Assembly (NCBI GenBank): GCA_946478525.1
Contig: CAMLCH010000008.1
Coordinates: 1-64,000, forward strand
DNA length: 64,000 bases
Reading direction: 5' to 3'
Source: Snodgrassella alvi_G
GTDB taxonomy: Bacteria > Pseudomonadota > Gammaproteobacteria > Burkholderiales > Neisseriaceae
The notes beneath the pieces were generated by a model. That model had not been told where the DNA came from and searched no databases. It was given only the letters and a program-made list of their open reading frames with translations. The position numbers were made by a program, and so were the translations under genes. Positions within the stretch are counted from its first letter, which is position 1. Each line of letters starts with the position of its first letter. This document shows, piece after piece, positions 62,409 through 64,000 of this stretch.

Positions 62409-63281
62409 TTATGAATCAGCCAATTTTTCTGCTGAGAACCATTGCCGTGGACGAACAATTTCATCCTGTGCAGCCACAATCTGTAATTCATATTGCTGAC
62501 GATGCAATGTTTCTAACATTACCGCATAAACCGCGGAAGTCGTATGCTCAAGCGTTTCCACTAATGATTTGCCAGAAAGATAATTAGCCAGAAATATTCC
62601 ACTGGTCATATCACCTACACCAACAGGTTGTCGTTCACCAAAATCAACTAAAGGACGATGGATATGCCATGCACTATCATGTGTTACTAACAACATTTCA
62701 AAACGATCAGTCTGATAACCGGCACGACTTAAATGTTTAACTAATACAGCTTTAGGACCTTTAGCACATAAAACCCTACTGGCGGCAACCGCTTCAGCAA
62801 CATTATGAATGCGCTTTCGACCATTTAACTCTTCCAACTCATACAAATTTGGTGCAATCATATCGCTAACTGATAATGCCGTATTACATAGAAATTCGGC
62901 TACACCGTCAGCCACGATACAGCCTTTTTCCGGATGCCCCATTACCGGATCACAAAAATAAATGGCATTAGGATTAGCCTCCTTAGCCTTTTTGACAATT
63001 TCAACAATTGCAGTACCCTGTTCTGCTGAGCCCATATAACCACTCAATACAGCATCACAATGTTTAAGTTCACCAATCTGAGCTATACCGTCCACTATAT
63101 CCAGTAAATGGGACGGAGCCATGACAATACCTTTCCATTGTCGATATTGGGTATGGTTAGAAAACTGCACTGTATTCAATGGCCACACATTAACACCCAG
63201 ACGACGAATAGGAAATACAGTTGCACTGTTACCGGCGTGACCGAAAACTACATGAGATTGAATGGAAAGTATATTTTTCAT
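62409..63281 (-). CDS. pdxY: Pyridoxal kinase PdxY
   Basis: A 290-residue ribokinase-fold kinase that phosphorylates pyridoxal to PLP in the salvage pathway. Conserved elements are ILSIQSHVVFGHAGN at the N-terminus, FCDPVMGHPEKGC, MIAPNLYELEELNG and the catalytic GVGDMTSGIFLANYLSGKS near residue 225. Length is normal. The ATG follows AAAAGG. With the nearby YggS-type protein it forms a small vitamin B6-related neighbourhood, though the two converge rather than form an operon. Confidence 0.95.
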   Translation of the reverse strand: MKNILSIQSHVVFGHAGNSATVFPIRRLGVNVWPLNTVQFSNHTQYRQWKGIVMAPSHLLDIVDGIAQIGELKHCDAVLSGYMGSAEQGTAIVEIVKKAKEANPNAIYFCDPVMGHPEKGCIVADGVAEFLCNTALSVSDMIAPNLYELEELNGRKRIHNVAEAVAASRVLCAKGPKAVLVKHLSRAGYQTDRFEMLLVTHDSAWHIHRPLVDFGERQPVGVGDMTSGIFLANYLSGKSLVETLEHTTSAVYAVMLETLHRQQYELQIVAAQDEIVRPRQWFSAEKLADS

Positions 63282-63914
63282 AAGAATGCCTTTTTCGATC
63301 CAGTGAGTGTTTACCCGGCGGAGTTCATAAAAATCTGATAATCAGCTAAACATGCTAAACGAAGCTGATTATACTCAGATTATAGTGATTCGGATAAATC
63401 ATTACTTATATCAACGCCTCAGCTCAGAATCTTGCTTTTCATACCTGTATACACACTAATCACGACATAATTTGTCCGAATTTATCTATAGCGTCGCTAA
63501 AACAATACGATATAAAATTTATTTACAAAAACATTCAAATATTCTTGTGACAGCTTAAACTTCATACTTTGTTTTCTATATAGCTAACTGTTTTATACAT
63601 TAGTATATATACATAAATATATTGCATATCATGGCTTAAAAAAAACAGATTCTGATTGCAGAACATAAATCTGACAATAGTTGAACTGAATTTAATTATA
63701 ACCTTCAAATTACTTCAAAAACATAAGTGTTTGTATTTACCATATCTGATAATTTTACTGAACAAATAAAACTAGTTCATAAGCAATAAAAAACGAAAAA
63801 GCCAGTTTTAAAAGCTGGCTTTTTTTTATTATAAAATTATTTCGTTCAGTAATTTCTGTTCATTTTCTATTAGAAATAAAATTTAATATGCTACTGAATC
63901 ATGCCTTAGTTGTG
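63282..63914. other. AT-rich intergenic region upstream of pdxY
   Basis: About 630 AT-rich bases hold the pdxY promoter and, at their far end, a strong terminator (listed separately). No coding frame or RNA gene is recognised. Confidence 0.4.
63794..63830 (-). terminator. Rho-independent terminator near the right edge
   Basis: A 10-base-pair stem (63796-63805 with 63815-63824), extended by the A/T-rich loop, has long A and T runs on both sides. It lies about 90 bases past the stop of the partial minus-strand gene and probably ends its transcript. Confidence 0.8.
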
Positions 63915-64000
63915 TTAATCTTCCAGTGCAGCTGCCTTTCTGACTAATTTTACAAATTCAGCGCGATAGCCATGCTTATCCTCACCTTTGGCATTATTCG
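63915..64000 (-). CDS. C-terminal end of a YfbK-type vWA protein (partial)
   Basis: The last 28 codons of a minus-strand gene enter from the right edge: KGEDKHGYRAEFVKLVRK and a short AAALED tail, then TAA. The GYRAEFVKLV pattern is what I recall from the C-terminal DUF3520 region of YfbK-like von Willebrand factor A proteins. The fragment is short, so the assignment is tentative. Confidence 0.55.
   Translation of the reverse strand, partial: NNAKGEDKHGYRAEFVKLVRKAAALED

Overview
The window looks like a chromosomal segment of a rather AT-rich betaproteobacterium of the family Neisseriaceae. The main evidence is the collinear minus-strand block tRNA-Tyr/Gly/Thr, tuf, tRNA-Trp, secE, nusG, rplKA, rplJL, rpoBC, rpsL, rpsG, fusA, tuf, rpsJ, together with Neisseria-like RecA, CyaY, DprA, PilT/PilU and Smg. 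The low GC of the intergenic regions, estimated by eye, would suit a host-associated member such as Snodgrassella. That genus name is an inference and was not tested.

Layout. 1-6 kb: a GNAT acetyltransferase, an SseB-family protein, a DUF3304-type lipoprotein with a decayed paralogue beside it, and a divergent LepA/EF4-like GTPase. 6-10 kb: two overlapping ABC half-transporters of the YbtP/YbtQ (IrtA/IrtB) type behind a Fur-box-like site. 10-16 kb: modD broken by one in-frame stop, trpE, recA and an RhlE-type helicase. 16-20 kb: the 4.5S SRP RNA, a small secreted protein, tRNA-Glu and tRNA-Arg, an exonuclease fused to a UvrC-like region, and zapG. 20-27.7 kb: pgpA and thiL, then an accessory stretch with a PLP decarboxylase, an ATP-grasp ligase and a FemAB-like GNAT, followed by a headless deaminase-type toxin module with YwqK-like immunity genes in decay. 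28-32 kb: a LysR regulator, cyaY, lptM-lysA and a PLP aminotransferase. 32-51 kb: the ribosomal protein, RNA polymerase and elongation factor block, bounded by two identical direct copies of tuf. 51-64 kb: ferredoxin, rsmD, topA, smg, dprA, ruvC, murU, pilU, pilT, a YggS-type PLP protein, pdxY and the end of a probable YfbK-type vWA protein.

How the genes work together. The central block is the transcription and translation machinery, with a recognisable L10 leader, a hairpin between rplL and rpoB, and several strong intercistronic hairpins. dprA, pilT/pilU, recA and ruvC fit a naturally competent, type IV piliated cell. The ABC pair points to iron-responsive siderophore-type uptake. The most interesting accessory material is the decarboxylase/ATP-grasp/GNAT set, which looks like a small-molecule pathway, and the YwqJ-like toxin remnant with YwqK-like immunity genes next to it. 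The lone LepA-like GTPase has an unusual C-terminal domain. Several starts were moved from the longest open frame to the conserved or Shine-Dalgarno-supported codon, and fusA, rplK, rplJ, thiL and pgpA appear to start at GTG or TTG.
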